Assembly (NCBI GenBank): GCA_913053795.1
Contig: CAJXGZ010000120.1
Location: 1 to 7,177 of the forward strand
Origin: an uncultured Rhodospirillales bacterium
GTDB lineage: Bacteria; Pseudomonadota; Alphaproteobacteria; Rhodospirillales; 2-02-FULL-58-16
Direction of reading: 5' to 3'
DNA: 7,177 bases
Part shown: in pieces, positions 1 through 5,779 of the stretch
Layout: each line of letters begins with the position of its first letter
Numbering within the stretch: position 1 is the stretch's first letter
Made by a program: the position numbers and the translations under genes
Notes under the pieces: generated by a model
What the model was told of the DNA's origin: nothing
The model's database searches: none
Seen by the model: only the letters and a program-made list of their open reading frames with translations

Positions 1-98
1 ATGATGGCGTCATCGCCGAAGGCTTCCAGGGCCAGGCCAAATTGGGCGAGTTCGTCGGAGCGATCGCTCAAGCTGGCGACGGCGGCGGGGTCGAGGGC
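1..98 (-). pseudogene. Possible continuation of the small exported protein gene, in a shifted frame and cut by the window edge
   Basis: Reading the minus strand in the frame whose codons begin (5' end) at 98, 95 and so on to the window edge gives an open, coding-like sequence: ALDPAAVASL, then SDRSDELAQFGLALEAFG. It has high third-position GC and an amphipathic helical pattern. It has no upstream ATG and no ribosome binding site of its own; the only in-frame candidate start nearby is a TTG at 69-71. The neighbouring frame, which carries a good signal peptide, ends at the stop 68-70, so the two pieces may be one gene broken by a single-base frameshift near 95-110. The plus strand is also open here in the antisense register (3-161), so the coding strand is not certain. 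The product is not recognised. Confidence 0.35.
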
Positions 99-244
99 TG
101 GCCGCCGTCGATAATGGTGACGTTGCCGGACTTTCCGTTGAAAATTTTAACCTGGGCGTGAGCGGGGAGGGCGTGTCCCGGCAAAAGATACGCCAACGCC
201 ACGGACAAGATGATGGGTATGCCGACTTTCGCGTTCATGATCAT
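68..244 (-). CDS. Small secreted protein of unknown function, probably truncated by a frameshift
   Basis: The N-terminus is a convincing Sec signal peptide: a short lysine-containing start (MNAK), a hydrophobic core (IPIILSVALAYLL), and a likely cleavage site after AHA, leaving a mature protein that begins QVKIFNGKSG. Two ATG starts are possible, at 244 and 238; both give the same signal peptide and neither has a clear Shine-Dalgarno sequence. The start lies about 20 bp after the stop of the NCS2 permease, so the two are probably transcribed together. As read, the mature part is only about 28 residues and ends in a proline-rich tail (STPPPSPA) before a TGA at 68-70. That tail is what GC-rich coding DNA often gives out of frame, and a better-looking frame continues to the window edge, so I suspect a longer protein interrupted by a frameshift. 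A genuine short exported peptide is the alternative. Function unknown. Confidence 0.5.
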   Translation of the reverse strand: MIMNAKVGIPIILSVALAYLLPGHALPAHAQVKIFNGKSGNVTIIDGGQPSTPPPSPA

Positions 245-264
245 ATTATGACACAAAACGCCGC

Positions 265-1563
265 TTAAAGCATGGCGAACTTGTAGATAAAGGCGAGCGC
301 GATCATCAGGACCGCCGGGTTGATATCCGAAAAGCGCCCGCTCGCCAGCTTGATGGCGGCGAATGCGATGAACCCCATGCCGATGCCAGACGAGATGGAA
401 AAGGTCAACGGCATGGCGACGGCGGTGACAACGGCCGGGGCCGCTTCGGTGAGGTCGCTCCAGTTGATTTCCGCCAGGCCCTGGAGCATCAGGCAGGCCA
501 CGAACAGCAGCGCCGGGGCCGTGGCGTAAAGGGGAATGGTCGCCGCCAGGGGCGACAGGAATAGAGAAAGCAGAAACAACGAGGCGACGGTGACGGCGGT
601 GAGGCCGGTGCGTCCGCCGACGTTGACGCCCGAAGCGCTCTCGATATAGCTGGTGGTGGGCGAGGTTCCCAGCGCCGCGCCGGCGACGGTGGCGGCGCTG
701 TCGGCAAGCAGCGCTTGTTTAAGGCGGGGCAGGCGGCCCTTGGCGTCCAGCATCTTGGCGCGGTGCGCGACCCCCACCAAGGTGCCGGCGGTGTCGAAGA
801 TGTTGACGATCAGAAACGCCAGGACGACGGAGAGCATGGAGACCTCTAGGGCGGCGGGAATATCCATTTGCAGGAAAGTGGGCGCGAGGCTTGGCGGCAT
901 GGAGAAAAATCCGCGCGTCTCGGTGACCCCGAGGGCGACGCCTAGAAAGGTGACCGCCAGCATGGCGATGATCATTGCCCCTGGAACCTTGCGGGCGCTT
1001 AAAGCCACCATAACCACGAAGCCGAGGCTAGCCAGCAGGGGCTCGGGCTTTGACAGGTCGCCCAGGGTCACCAGGGTGGCGGGATGATCGGCGACGATCC
1101 CGGCGTTCTCAAGGGCGATGATGGCCAGGAACAGTCCGATTCCCGCTGAAATAGCCATCTTCTGGGACATGGGGATGGCGTTGATGATCCACTGGCGCAC
1201 CGGCAGCACGCTCAAGATCACGAACAAGACGCCGGAGACGAACACCGCCCCCAAGGCCGCCTGCCAGGAATAGCCCATGCCCAGCACCACGCCGTAGGTG
1301 AAGTAGGCGTTCAGCCCCATGCCGGGGGCCAGGGCTACCGGGTAATTGGCGTAAAGCCCCATGATCAGCGTGCCCAGCGCCGCCGCCAGGCAGGTTGCGG
1401 TGAACACCGCGCCTTTGTCCATGCCGGCAGCCGCCAGGATGGAGGGATTGACGAAGATAATATAGGCCATGGTCAGGAACGTGGTGGCTCCGGCCATGAC
1501 CTCGGTTCTGACGCTGGTGTTGTTCTGGGACAGCTTGAAAAAGGCGTCGAATTTAGCTTGCAA
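265..1563 (-). CDS. NCS2 family (AzgA/COG2252-type) purine nucleobase permease
   Basis: This is a polytopic inner-membrane protein of 432 residues, the normal length for the guanine/hypoxanthine/adenine:H+ symporter branch of NCS2. Visible family motifs are the N-terminal VRTEVMAGATTFLTMAYII (residues 18-36), APGMGLNAYF (79-88) in the first inverted repeat, the NIFDTAGTLVGVA segment (254-266), and GTSPTTSYIESASGV (299-313), which in this family contributes to the substrate site. Many hydrophobic helices fit the 14-helix UraA-like fold. It most likely imports a purine base; guanine/hypoxanthine cannot be separated from adenine by eye. The start is TTG at 1563, preceded by a purine-rich GGGGAAGGGAAACCG. 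The next in-frame ATG, residue 23, would delete the conserved N-terminal motif. It is divergent from the exported-protein gene at 1645 and is followed by a small exported gene, perhaps co-transcribed. Confidence 0.93.
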   Translation of the reverse strand: MQAKFDAFFKLSQNNTSVRTEVMAGATTFLTMAYIIFVNPSILAAAGMDKGAVFTATCLAAALGTLIMGLYANYPVALAPGMGLNAYFTYGVVLGMGYSWQAALGAVFVSGVLFVILSVLPVRQWIINAIPMSQKMAISAGIGLFLAIIALENAGIVADHPATLVTLGDLSKPEPLLASLGFVVMVALSARKVPGAMIIAMLAVTFLGVALGVTETRGFFSMPPSLAPTFLQMDIPAALEVSMLSVVLAFLIVNIFDTAGTLVGVAHRAKMLDAKGRLPRLKQALLADSAATVAGAALGTSPTTSYIESASGVNVGGRTGLTAVTVASLFLLSLFLSPLAATIPLYATAPALLFVACLMLQGLAEINWSDLTEAAPAVVTAVAMPLTFSISSGIGMGFIAFAAIKLASGRFSDINPAVLMIALAFIYKFAML

Positions 1564-1587
1564 CGGTTTCCCTTCCCCTCATGAATA

Positions 1588-1617
1588 TTGCTATTATTAA
1601 CCTTAATGCACTATAAT
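1588..1617 (+). promoter_or_regulatory. Predicted sigma70-type promoter of the 1645 gene
   Basis: A perfect -10 hexamer TATAAT at 1612-1617 lies 18 bp downstream of TTGCTA at 1588-1593, which matches 4 of 6 bases of the -35 consensus. The expected transcription start is near 1624, giving a leader of about 20 nt before the ATG at 1645. The region is very AT-rich compared with its surroundings. A minus-strand promoter for the permease should lie in the same 81 bp, but I see no equally good match. Confidence 0.5.
1596..1607. repeat. Short inverted repeat ATTAA-CC-TTAAT in the promoter spacer
   Basis: A perfect 5-bp inverted repeat with a 2-bp centre lies between the -35 and -10 elements of the predicted plus-strand promoter. 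The position fits an operator, but AT-rich DNA gives such short dyads by chance, so any regulatory role is inference. Confidence 0.25.
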
Positions 1618-1629
1618 AATAACGTTATT
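1618..1629. promoter_or_regulatory. 12-bp perfect palindrome AATAACGTTATT at the expected transcription start
   Basis: The sequence is its own reverse complement over 12 bp. It immediately follows the -10 element of the plus-strand promoter and also lies upstream of the divergent purine permease. Its AACGTT centre resembles the centre of the enterobacterial PurR box, but the flanks do not match, and a PurR of that type is not expected in alphaproteobacteria. It is a candidate operator for an unknown dimeric regulator controlling one or both divergent genes. Confidence 0.3.
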
Positions 1630-1644
1630 TATTGAACTGATATC

Positions 1645-2049
1645 ATGCCCCCCTTGATCCGTTCGACGCTCATTTTTTTGATTTACGCCGCAGTCTCCTT
1701 GGCTTTCGCCGCACCTTCCTGGGCCGGGCCGCGAGTGGATATCTCGGCCAAGGACTGCCGCCGCCTGGTTAAGTATGCGCCTTCGGGCGGCGTCGCCTAC
1801 AAGCCGGGCGCCGACGTCAGGGGCAAAAAGGTCAAAAGCGCCGATCTGGGGGACAACCTCCGCATCACGGTTCCCGATGTCTTAAGCTTTCCCCTGGACA
1901 TGGACCTCATCGATTACGGGATCACCAGTCTGACCTCCATCGGCGTCGTCACCTTTGACCTCCAGACGGGAAAGTTATTTTACAACGGCCAGCCCCTTTC
2001 CGGCGGCGCCGAGGTCGAGCTGGCCGCCAAATGCCGGAAGCTGTTATAG
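1645..2049 (+). CDS. Small exported protein of unknown function with two cysteines
   Basis: The 134-residue product starts with a Sec signal peptide (hydrophobic core LIFLIYAAVSLAFAA, likely cleavage after SWA at about residue 27). The mature protein is about 107 residues and contains exactly two cysteines, C38 near its start and C130 near its end, which could form a disulfide in the periplasm tying the two termini together. Recognisable blocks are VAYKPGADVRGK (50-61) and VTFDLQTGKLFYNGQPL (102-118). I recall similar small exported proteins in other alphaproteobacteria, but I cannot assign a function. There is no strong Shine-Dalgarno sequence before the ATG, and the predicted promoter gives a leader of only about 20 nt. 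proS starts 73 bp downstream on the same strand, so the gene could be the first of that transcript or separate from it. Confidence 0.8.
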   Translation: MPPLIRSTLIFLIYAAVSLAFAAPSWAGPRVDISAKDCRRLVKYAPSGGVAYKPGADVRGKKVKSADLGDNLRITVPDVLSFPLDMDLIDYGITSLTSIGVVTFDLQTGKLFYNGQPLSGGAEVELAAKCRKLL

Positions 2050-2082
2050 GCTCCATGGACAATTCTCCACGCTTTGCCTAAG

Positions 2083-2111
2083 TTCCCTTGAATTTAGTTA
2101 ATTTCCCTTGA
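2083..2111. repeat. Two 9-bp direct repeats 20 bp apart upstream of proS
   Basis: TTCCCTTGA occurs at 2083-2091 and again at 2103-2111, with exactly 20 bp between equivalent bases, close to two helical turns. The second copy ends 11 bp before the proS ATG. The repeats could be a regulator site on one face of the helix, or chance; no clear proS promoter could be assigned around them. Confidence 0.3.
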
Positions 2112-2122
2112 CTGGATGGCCC

Positions 2123-3445
2123 ATGCGCTTGTCCGTTTACTTCCTGCCTACCCTGAAGGAGACGCCCTCCGAGGCGAGCATTGTCTCGCACCGTCTGATG
2201 CTGCGCTCAGGAATGATTCGCCAGTCCAGCGCCGGCATTTACTCGTGGCTGCCCTTGGGTTTGCGCGTTCTCAAGAAGATCGAGCGTATCGTGCGCGAGG
2301 AGCAGGACCGGGCGGGCGCCCAGGAGGTTCTCATGCCCACCATCCAACCCGCCGACCTGTGGCGCGAAAGCGGCCGCTACGACGCCTACGGGCCGGAGAT
2401 GCTGAGGATCAAGGACCGCCATGACCGCGATATGCTCTACGGCCCCACCAACGAGGAGCTGATTACCGAAATCCTCCGCGGCTCGGTGAAGAGCTACAAG
2501 GACCTGCCCAAGAACCTCTATCACATCCAGTGGAAGTTCCGCGACGAGGTCAGGCCCCGCTTCGGGATCATGCGCGGGCGCGAGTTCCTGATGAAGGACG
2601 CCTATTCATTCGATCTGGATTATGAAGGCGCCAAGCGCTCTTACAACAAAATGTTCGTAGCCTATTTGAGGACCTTCGAGAGAATGGGACTGAAGGCCAT
2701 CCCGATGAAGGCGGACAGCGGACCCATCGGCGGCGATTTGAGCCACGAGTTCGTTATACTCGCCGACACCGGCGAAAGCGAGGTCGCCTGCCACAAGGAT
2801 TTTCTCGACAACGATTGGCTCAAGGACGTGGATATCGACGGCGGCCTTCAACCCACCGTCGACGCTTTCACCGAAAAGTACGCGGCCACCGACGGCGAGC
2901 GCGATGCGGCCAAGGAAAAAGAATTGGGCGGCGATCTAGTGACGGCGCGGGGCATCGAAGTGGGCCATATCTTCTATTTCGGAACCAAGTATTCCGAGGC
3001 CATGAATTGCCGCGTGATGGGGCCGGACGGCGGGGAGGCCGCCTTGGAGATGGGCTCCTACGGCATCGGCGTCTCCCGTCTTGTGGGCGCCGTCATCGAG
3101 GCCTTCCATGACGATGACGGTATTATCTGGCCTGAAAGCGTGGCGCCCTTCAAGGTGGGGCTGATCAACCTCAAGGTCGGCGACGCCGAATGCGACAAGT
3201 CCTGCGAGAATATCTACGCCATGCTTCAAGATCACGGCGTCGAGGTTCTTTACGATGACCGCGAGGAGCGGGCAGGGGCGAAATTCGCCGACATGGACCT
3301 GATCGGCCTGCCCTGGCAGTTGGTGGTCGGTCCCCGCGGCCTCAAGCAGGGCGTGGTGGAGGTGAAGTTCAGCGACCACAAGGCCAATACCCGCGCCAAG
3401 GAGGAGCTTCCCCTGGAAGCCGCCCTCAAGAGGATCATGGTTTAA
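2123..3445 (+). CDS. proS: Prolyl-tRNA synthetase, short form without the editing insertion
   Basis: This cytoplasmic class II aminoacyl-tRNA synthetase attaches proline to tRNA-Pro. Starting at the ATG at 2123 gives 440 residues beginning MRLSVYFLPTLKETP, the usual N-terminus for this group; an in-frame TTG at 2108 is less likely. The Shine-Dalgarno sequence is weak (GGATGG just upstream). Class II motif 1 spans roughly residues 31-72. TNEEL is at 109-113, motif 2 includes FRDE (139-142) and RGREFLMKDAYSFD (151-164), GGDLSHEF is at 203-210, and motif 3 is GSYGIGVSRL (311-320). The anticodon-binding domain follows from about 344 (KVGLINLKV). The E. coli enzyme is 572 residues with an insertion of about 180 residues that hydrolyses Ala-tRNA-Pro. 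Here only about 60-70 residues lie between GGDLSHEF and GHIFYFGTKYS, so that domain is absent, as is known for alphaproteobacteria. lolC follows after 1 bp. Confidence 0.97.
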   Translation: MRLSVYFLPTLKETPSEASIVSHRLMLRSGMIRQSSAGIYSWLPLGLRVLKKIERIVREEQDRAGAQEVLMPTIQPADLWRESGRYDAYGPEMLRIKDRHDRDMLYGPTNEELITEILRGSVKSYKDLPKNLYHIQWKFRDEVRPRFGIMRGREFLMKDAYSFDLDYEGAKRSYNKMFVAYLRTFERMGLKAIPMKADSGPIGGDLSHEFVILADTGESEVACHKDFLDNDWLKDVDIDGGLQPTVDAFTEKYAATDGERDAAKEKELGGDLVTARGIEVGHIFYFGTKYSEAMNCRVMGPDGGEAALEMGSYGIGVSRLVGAVIEAFHDDDGIIWPESVAPFKVGLINLKVGDAECDKSCENIYAMLQDHGVEVLYDDREERAGAKFADMDLIGLPWQLVVGPRGLKQGVVEVKFSDHKANTRAKEELPLEAALKRIMV

Positions 3446-3446
3446 C

Positions 3447-4688
3447 ATGTTTTCCTCCTTTGAATGGATGATGGCCATGCGTTACCTGAGGGCGCGCCGT
3501 CAGGAGGGTTTTATCTCCATCATCGCCTGGTTCTCGCTGCTGGGCATCGCCCTTGGGGTGGCGACGTTGATCATCGTCATGTCGGTGATGAACGGCTTTC
3601 GCGAGGAGTTGATGAGCCGCATCCTCGGCCTCAACGGGCACCTCAGCGTCTACGGCCAGGAAAAGAACGTCACTGATTTCGATTCCATGGCGGCCAAGGT
3701 CAAGGCCACGCCCGGCGTCGTCAGCGTCACTCCCATCGTCGAGGGGCAAGTGATGGCCACCGGCAACGCCGTCTCATCCGGCGCCTTGGTTCGGGGCTTG
3801 CGGCCCGCCGACTTGACCGGGCGCGCCATCGTCGCTGAAAACATCGAGACCGGGTCTCTTAAGGACTTCACGGGCGACGGGGTGGTCATCGGCGCCCGCC
3901 TCGCCGAGCGGCTTGGCCTTTATGTGGGCAGAAAAATCTCCCTGATTTCGCCCAAGGGCAACATTACCGTTTTCGGCACGGCGCCGCGCATCCGCGCCTA
4001 TCCCATCGTCGCCACCTTCAAAATTGGCATGTTCGAGTACGACTCAAGCTTCGTCTACATGCCGCTGAAGGCGGCCCAGATCTATTTCCGCATGCCCGGC
4101 GCGGTGACCAACCTGGAAGTATTCGTGGACAATCCCGATAACGCCGAAAAGATCGGCGCCGACATCCTGACGGCGCTTAAGGGCGCCGGGCGCATCCATG
4201 ACTGGCGGCAGGTGAACGCCAGCTTCTTCAACGCCATCCAGGTGGAACGCAACGTCATGTTCCTGATCCTCACCCTGATCATCGTGGTCGCCGCCTTCAA
4301 CATCATCTCGAGCATGATCATGCTGGTGAAGGACAAGGGCAAGGACATCGCCATCCTGCGCACCATGGGGGCGACCCGGGGCGCTATCATGCGCATCTTT
4401 TTCCTTAGCGGGGCCAGCGTCGGCGTCATCGGCACCACCGCCGGTTTTGTCCTCGGTCTGTCGTTTTCCCAGAACATCGAGACCATCCGCCAGTGGATTC
4501 AAGGCTTGACCGGGACCGAGTTGTTCGCGGCCGAAATCTACTTCCTGTCCCAACTTCCCGCCGTGGTCGATCCCGCCGAGGTCACGACCGTGGTGTTGAT
4601 GGGGCTGGGGCTGTCGTTCCTGGCGACCTTGTATCCTTCGTGGCGGGCGGCCCGCATCGATCCCGCCGAGGCGCTTCGTTATGAGTGA
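3447..4688 (+). CDS. lolC: Lipoprotein-releasing ABC transporter permease, LolC/LolE family
   Basis: This is the inner-membrane subunit of the Lol complex, which extracts outer-membrane-destined lipoproteins and hands them to LolA. Its 413 residues fit LolC (399) and LolE (414) of E. coli. TM1 (about 23-47) is preceded by the conserved start FEWMMAMRYLRARRQEGFIS. A large periplasmic domain spans about 50-268, and three C-terminal helices lie at about 270-294, 314-338 and 379-397. The loop KDKGKDIAILRTMGAT (295-310) is the typical coupling helix that contacts the ATPase. RIRAYPIVATFKIGMFEYDS (181-200) is a strongly family-like block in the periplasmic domain. Only one permease gene is present, so a LolC/E homodimer (often called LolF) with LolD is likely, though a second copy could lie elsewhere. 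The ATG is 1 bp after the proS stop. The last 8 bp overlap lolD, suggesting translational coupling. Confidence 0.95.
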   Translation: MFSSFEWMMAMRYLRARRQEGFISIIAWFSLLGIALGVATLIIVMSVMNGFREELMSRILGLNGHLSVYGQEKNVTDFDSMAAKVKATPGVVSVTPIVEGQVMATGNAVSSGALVRGLRPADLTGRAIVAENIETGSLKDFTGDGVVIGARLAERLGLYVGRKISLISPKGNITVFGTAPRIRAYPIVATFKIGMFEYDSSFVYMPLKAAQIYFRMPGAVTNLEVFVDNPDNAEKIGADILTALKGAGRIHDWRQVNASFFNAIQVERNVMFLILTLIIVVAAFNIISSMIMLVKDKGKDIAILRTMGATRGAIMRIFFLSGASVGVIGTTAGFVLGLSFSQNIETIRQWIQGLTGTELFAAEIYFLSQLPAVVDPAEVTTVVLMGLGLSFLATLYPSWRAARIDPAEALRYE

Positions 4689-5361
4689 ACCGGCGCTTGA
4701 GCTTAGCGGCGTCGTCCGCACCTTCCAGCAAGGCCGAACGGTCTTGGAGGTGCTGCGCGGCGCCGATCTGAATGTGGCGAAGGGCCAGATCGTCGCACTG
4801 GTCGGCCCCTCGGGCTCGGGCAAGTCGACCCTGTTGCACATCGCCGGGCTGCTGGAGAAGGCCGACGCCGGGGAGGTGACGGTGTGCGGCGAAATAGGCT
4901 CCACCCTCGGCGACAACCACAGGACCCGCATCCGCCGCCAAAAAATCGGCTTCGTCTATCAGTATCACCATCTGTTGCCTGAGTTCTCGGCCCTTGAGAA
5001 CATCATGGTTCCCCAGATCATCGCCGGCCTGTCCCGCGCCGAAGCCTGGGACAGGTCGGAAAAATTGCTGAACTGGCTGGGACTTATGGACCGCGCCACC
5101 CACCGCCCGGCCAGACTTTCCGGCGGCGAGCAGCAACGCGTCGCCATCGCCCGGGCGCTGGCCAACTCGCCCTACCTGCTGCTCGCCGATGAGCCCACCG
5201 GCAACCTGGACCCGGAGACCGCCCACGGCGTTTTCGAGATGCTGCTGAAACTGGTGCGCGGGGCCGGCCTCGCCGCCCTCATCGCCACCCACAACCCCGA
5301 CTTGGCCTCGCGCATGGACCGCATCGTGCGCTTGGAGGACGGGCGCCTGTTGGAGGGGTGA
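4681..5361 (+). CDS. lolD: Lipoprotein-releasing ABC transporter ATP-binding protein LolD
   Basis: This cytoplasmic ATPase powers lipoprotein release by the LolC/E permease. Its 226 residues are typical for the MacB/LolD group of ABC proteins. All nucleotide-binding motifs are intact: Walker A GPSGSGKST (42-50), Q-loop Q94 in YQYHHLLPEF, signature LSGGEQQ (146-152), Walker B LLLADEPT (166-173) with E171 as the likely catalytic base, D-loop NLD (175-177) and switch histidine H204. HHLLPEFSALENIM is characteristic of LolD. The ATG lies within the last codons of lolC (ATGAGTGA), with GAGG 9 nt upstream as a plausible Shine-Dalgarno sequence, so expression is probably coupled to lolC. In many alphaproteobacteria dnaE follows lolD. 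Here the next gene is a convergent merR whose stop is 4 bp away. Confidence 0.97.
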   Translation: MSEPALELSGVVRTFQQGRTVLEVLRGADLNVAKGQIVALVGPSGSGKSTLLHIAGLLEKADAGEVTVCGEIGSTLGDNHRTRIRRQKIGFVYQYHHLLPEFSALENIMVPQIIAGLSRAEAWDRSEKLLNWLGLMDRATHRPARLSGGEQQRVAIARALANSPYLLLADEPTGNLDPETAHGVFEMLLKLVRGAGLAALIATHNPDLASRMDRIVRLEDGRLLEG

Positions 5362-5385
5362 GGGATCATCCTTCTTTTTTCTTTT
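5360..5385 (+). terminator. Intrinsic terminator after lolD, lying inside the merR 3' end
   Basis: A compact hairpin GAGGGA-TCA-TCCTTC (5360-5374; 6-bp stem, one G-U pair, 3-nt loop) is followed by a T-rich tract at 5375-5385 (six T, then C, then four T). On the plus strand this is a plausible rho-independent terminator starting within the lolD stop codon. The stem is short, so termination strength is uncertain. On the minus strand the tract reads as A-rich and would not terminate merR. Confidence 0.55.
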
Positions 5386-5779
5386 CCATCGCCCCTATGA
5401 TCGAACAGCCTTCCAAGCCTCCTTGCCCTGGGCAGGCGGCAATGACTTCCTTCAAGGCTTCCCTGATCCTTGTCAGAGCCTCAACCTTGCGGTCGACGTC
5501 GGCCAATTTGGCGGCGGCCCGTTGGTGGATGTCGCCGCAGTCGGTTCCCGGCGTCGTCCTCAGATCCAGCAGTTCCTCGATTTCCGTCAACGAGAAACCG
5601 AGTTCCTGGGCCTGACGGATGAAGCGGATTCTTTGTACGGTTTCGTTTGTGTAGGTTCGGTATCCGCCGCCGAGAGGTTTAAGAGGTTGTTCGATCAGCC
5701 CCTTGCGTTCGTAAAAACGGATTGTCTCGACGCCTACTCCTGCTTGCTGAGCGGCCTTGCTAATCGTTAGCGGTTCCAC
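5366..5779 (-). CDS. MerR-family heavy-metal-responsive regulator with a mercury-type cysteine triad
   Basis: This is a cytoplasmic DNA-binding transcription activator. A winged helix-turn-helix at the N-terminus reads LTISKAAQQAGVGVETIRFY, then ERKGLIEQP and GYRTY, then RIRFIRQAQELGFSLTEIEELL, all close to MerR of Tn501. A dimerisation helix follows. Counting from the GTG at 5779 the cysteines are C81, C116 and C125, spaced 35 and 9 residues apart, the same spacing as the Hg(II)-binding C82, C117 and C126 of Tn501 MerR. Some Pb(II) sensors (PbrR type) may share this spacing, so the metal is not certain. The GTG has a strong GGGAGAGGAG just upstream and gives the usual short N-terminus. An in-frame ATG at 5803 would add 8 residues but lacks a Shine-Dalgarno sequence. 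The gene overlaps the NHL gene by 13 bp (37 with the ATG) and is probably last in that operon. No merT, merP or merA is in the window. The C-terminal tail is EKKKEG. Confidence 0.9.
   Translation of the reverse strand: MEPLTISKAAQQAGVGVETIRFYERKGLIEQPLKPLGGGYRTYTNETVQRIRFIRQAQELGFSLTEIEELLDLRTTPGTDCGDIHQRAAAKLADVDRKVEALTRIREALKEVIAACPGQGGLEGCSIIGAMEKKKEG

Noticed and set aside
1..161. Plus-strand open frame from position 3 to the stop at 159-161, and a second short plus-strand frame with ATG at 1
   Set aside because: They lie antisense to the minus-strand signal-peptide gene, end inside it, and give an unconvincing C-terminus. The position-3 frame remains a weaker alternative because the edge hides its start.
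320..1087. Plus-strand open frames opposite the permease
   Set aside because: They are antisense shadows of a GC-rich membrane-protein gene, without ribosome binding sites or recognisable domains.
1564..1644. Purine riboswitch or PurR box upstream of the permease
   Set aside because: The region is too short and lacks the conserved purine aptamer core. The palindrome shares only the AACGTT centre with the enterobacterial PurR box.
2108..2122. Upstream TTG start for proS
   Set aside because: The ATG at 2123 gives the N-terminus typical of the family; the extra MTGWP has no support.
2936..3749. Minus-strand open frames across proS and lolC
   Set aside because: They cover well-supported genes on the other strand, and their histidine- and aspartate-rich compositions are typical of antisense translation.
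4044..5292. Long minus-strand open frames (up to 295 residues) opposite lolC and lolD
   Set aside because: lolC and lolD have full-length family motifs on the plus strand; the long antisense frames result from high GC and lack of stops.
5632..5665. MerR-like operator (TTGTACGG and following bases)
   Set aside because: It lies inside the merR coding sequence and lacks a matching inverted half-site and a -10 element with 19-20 bp spacing.
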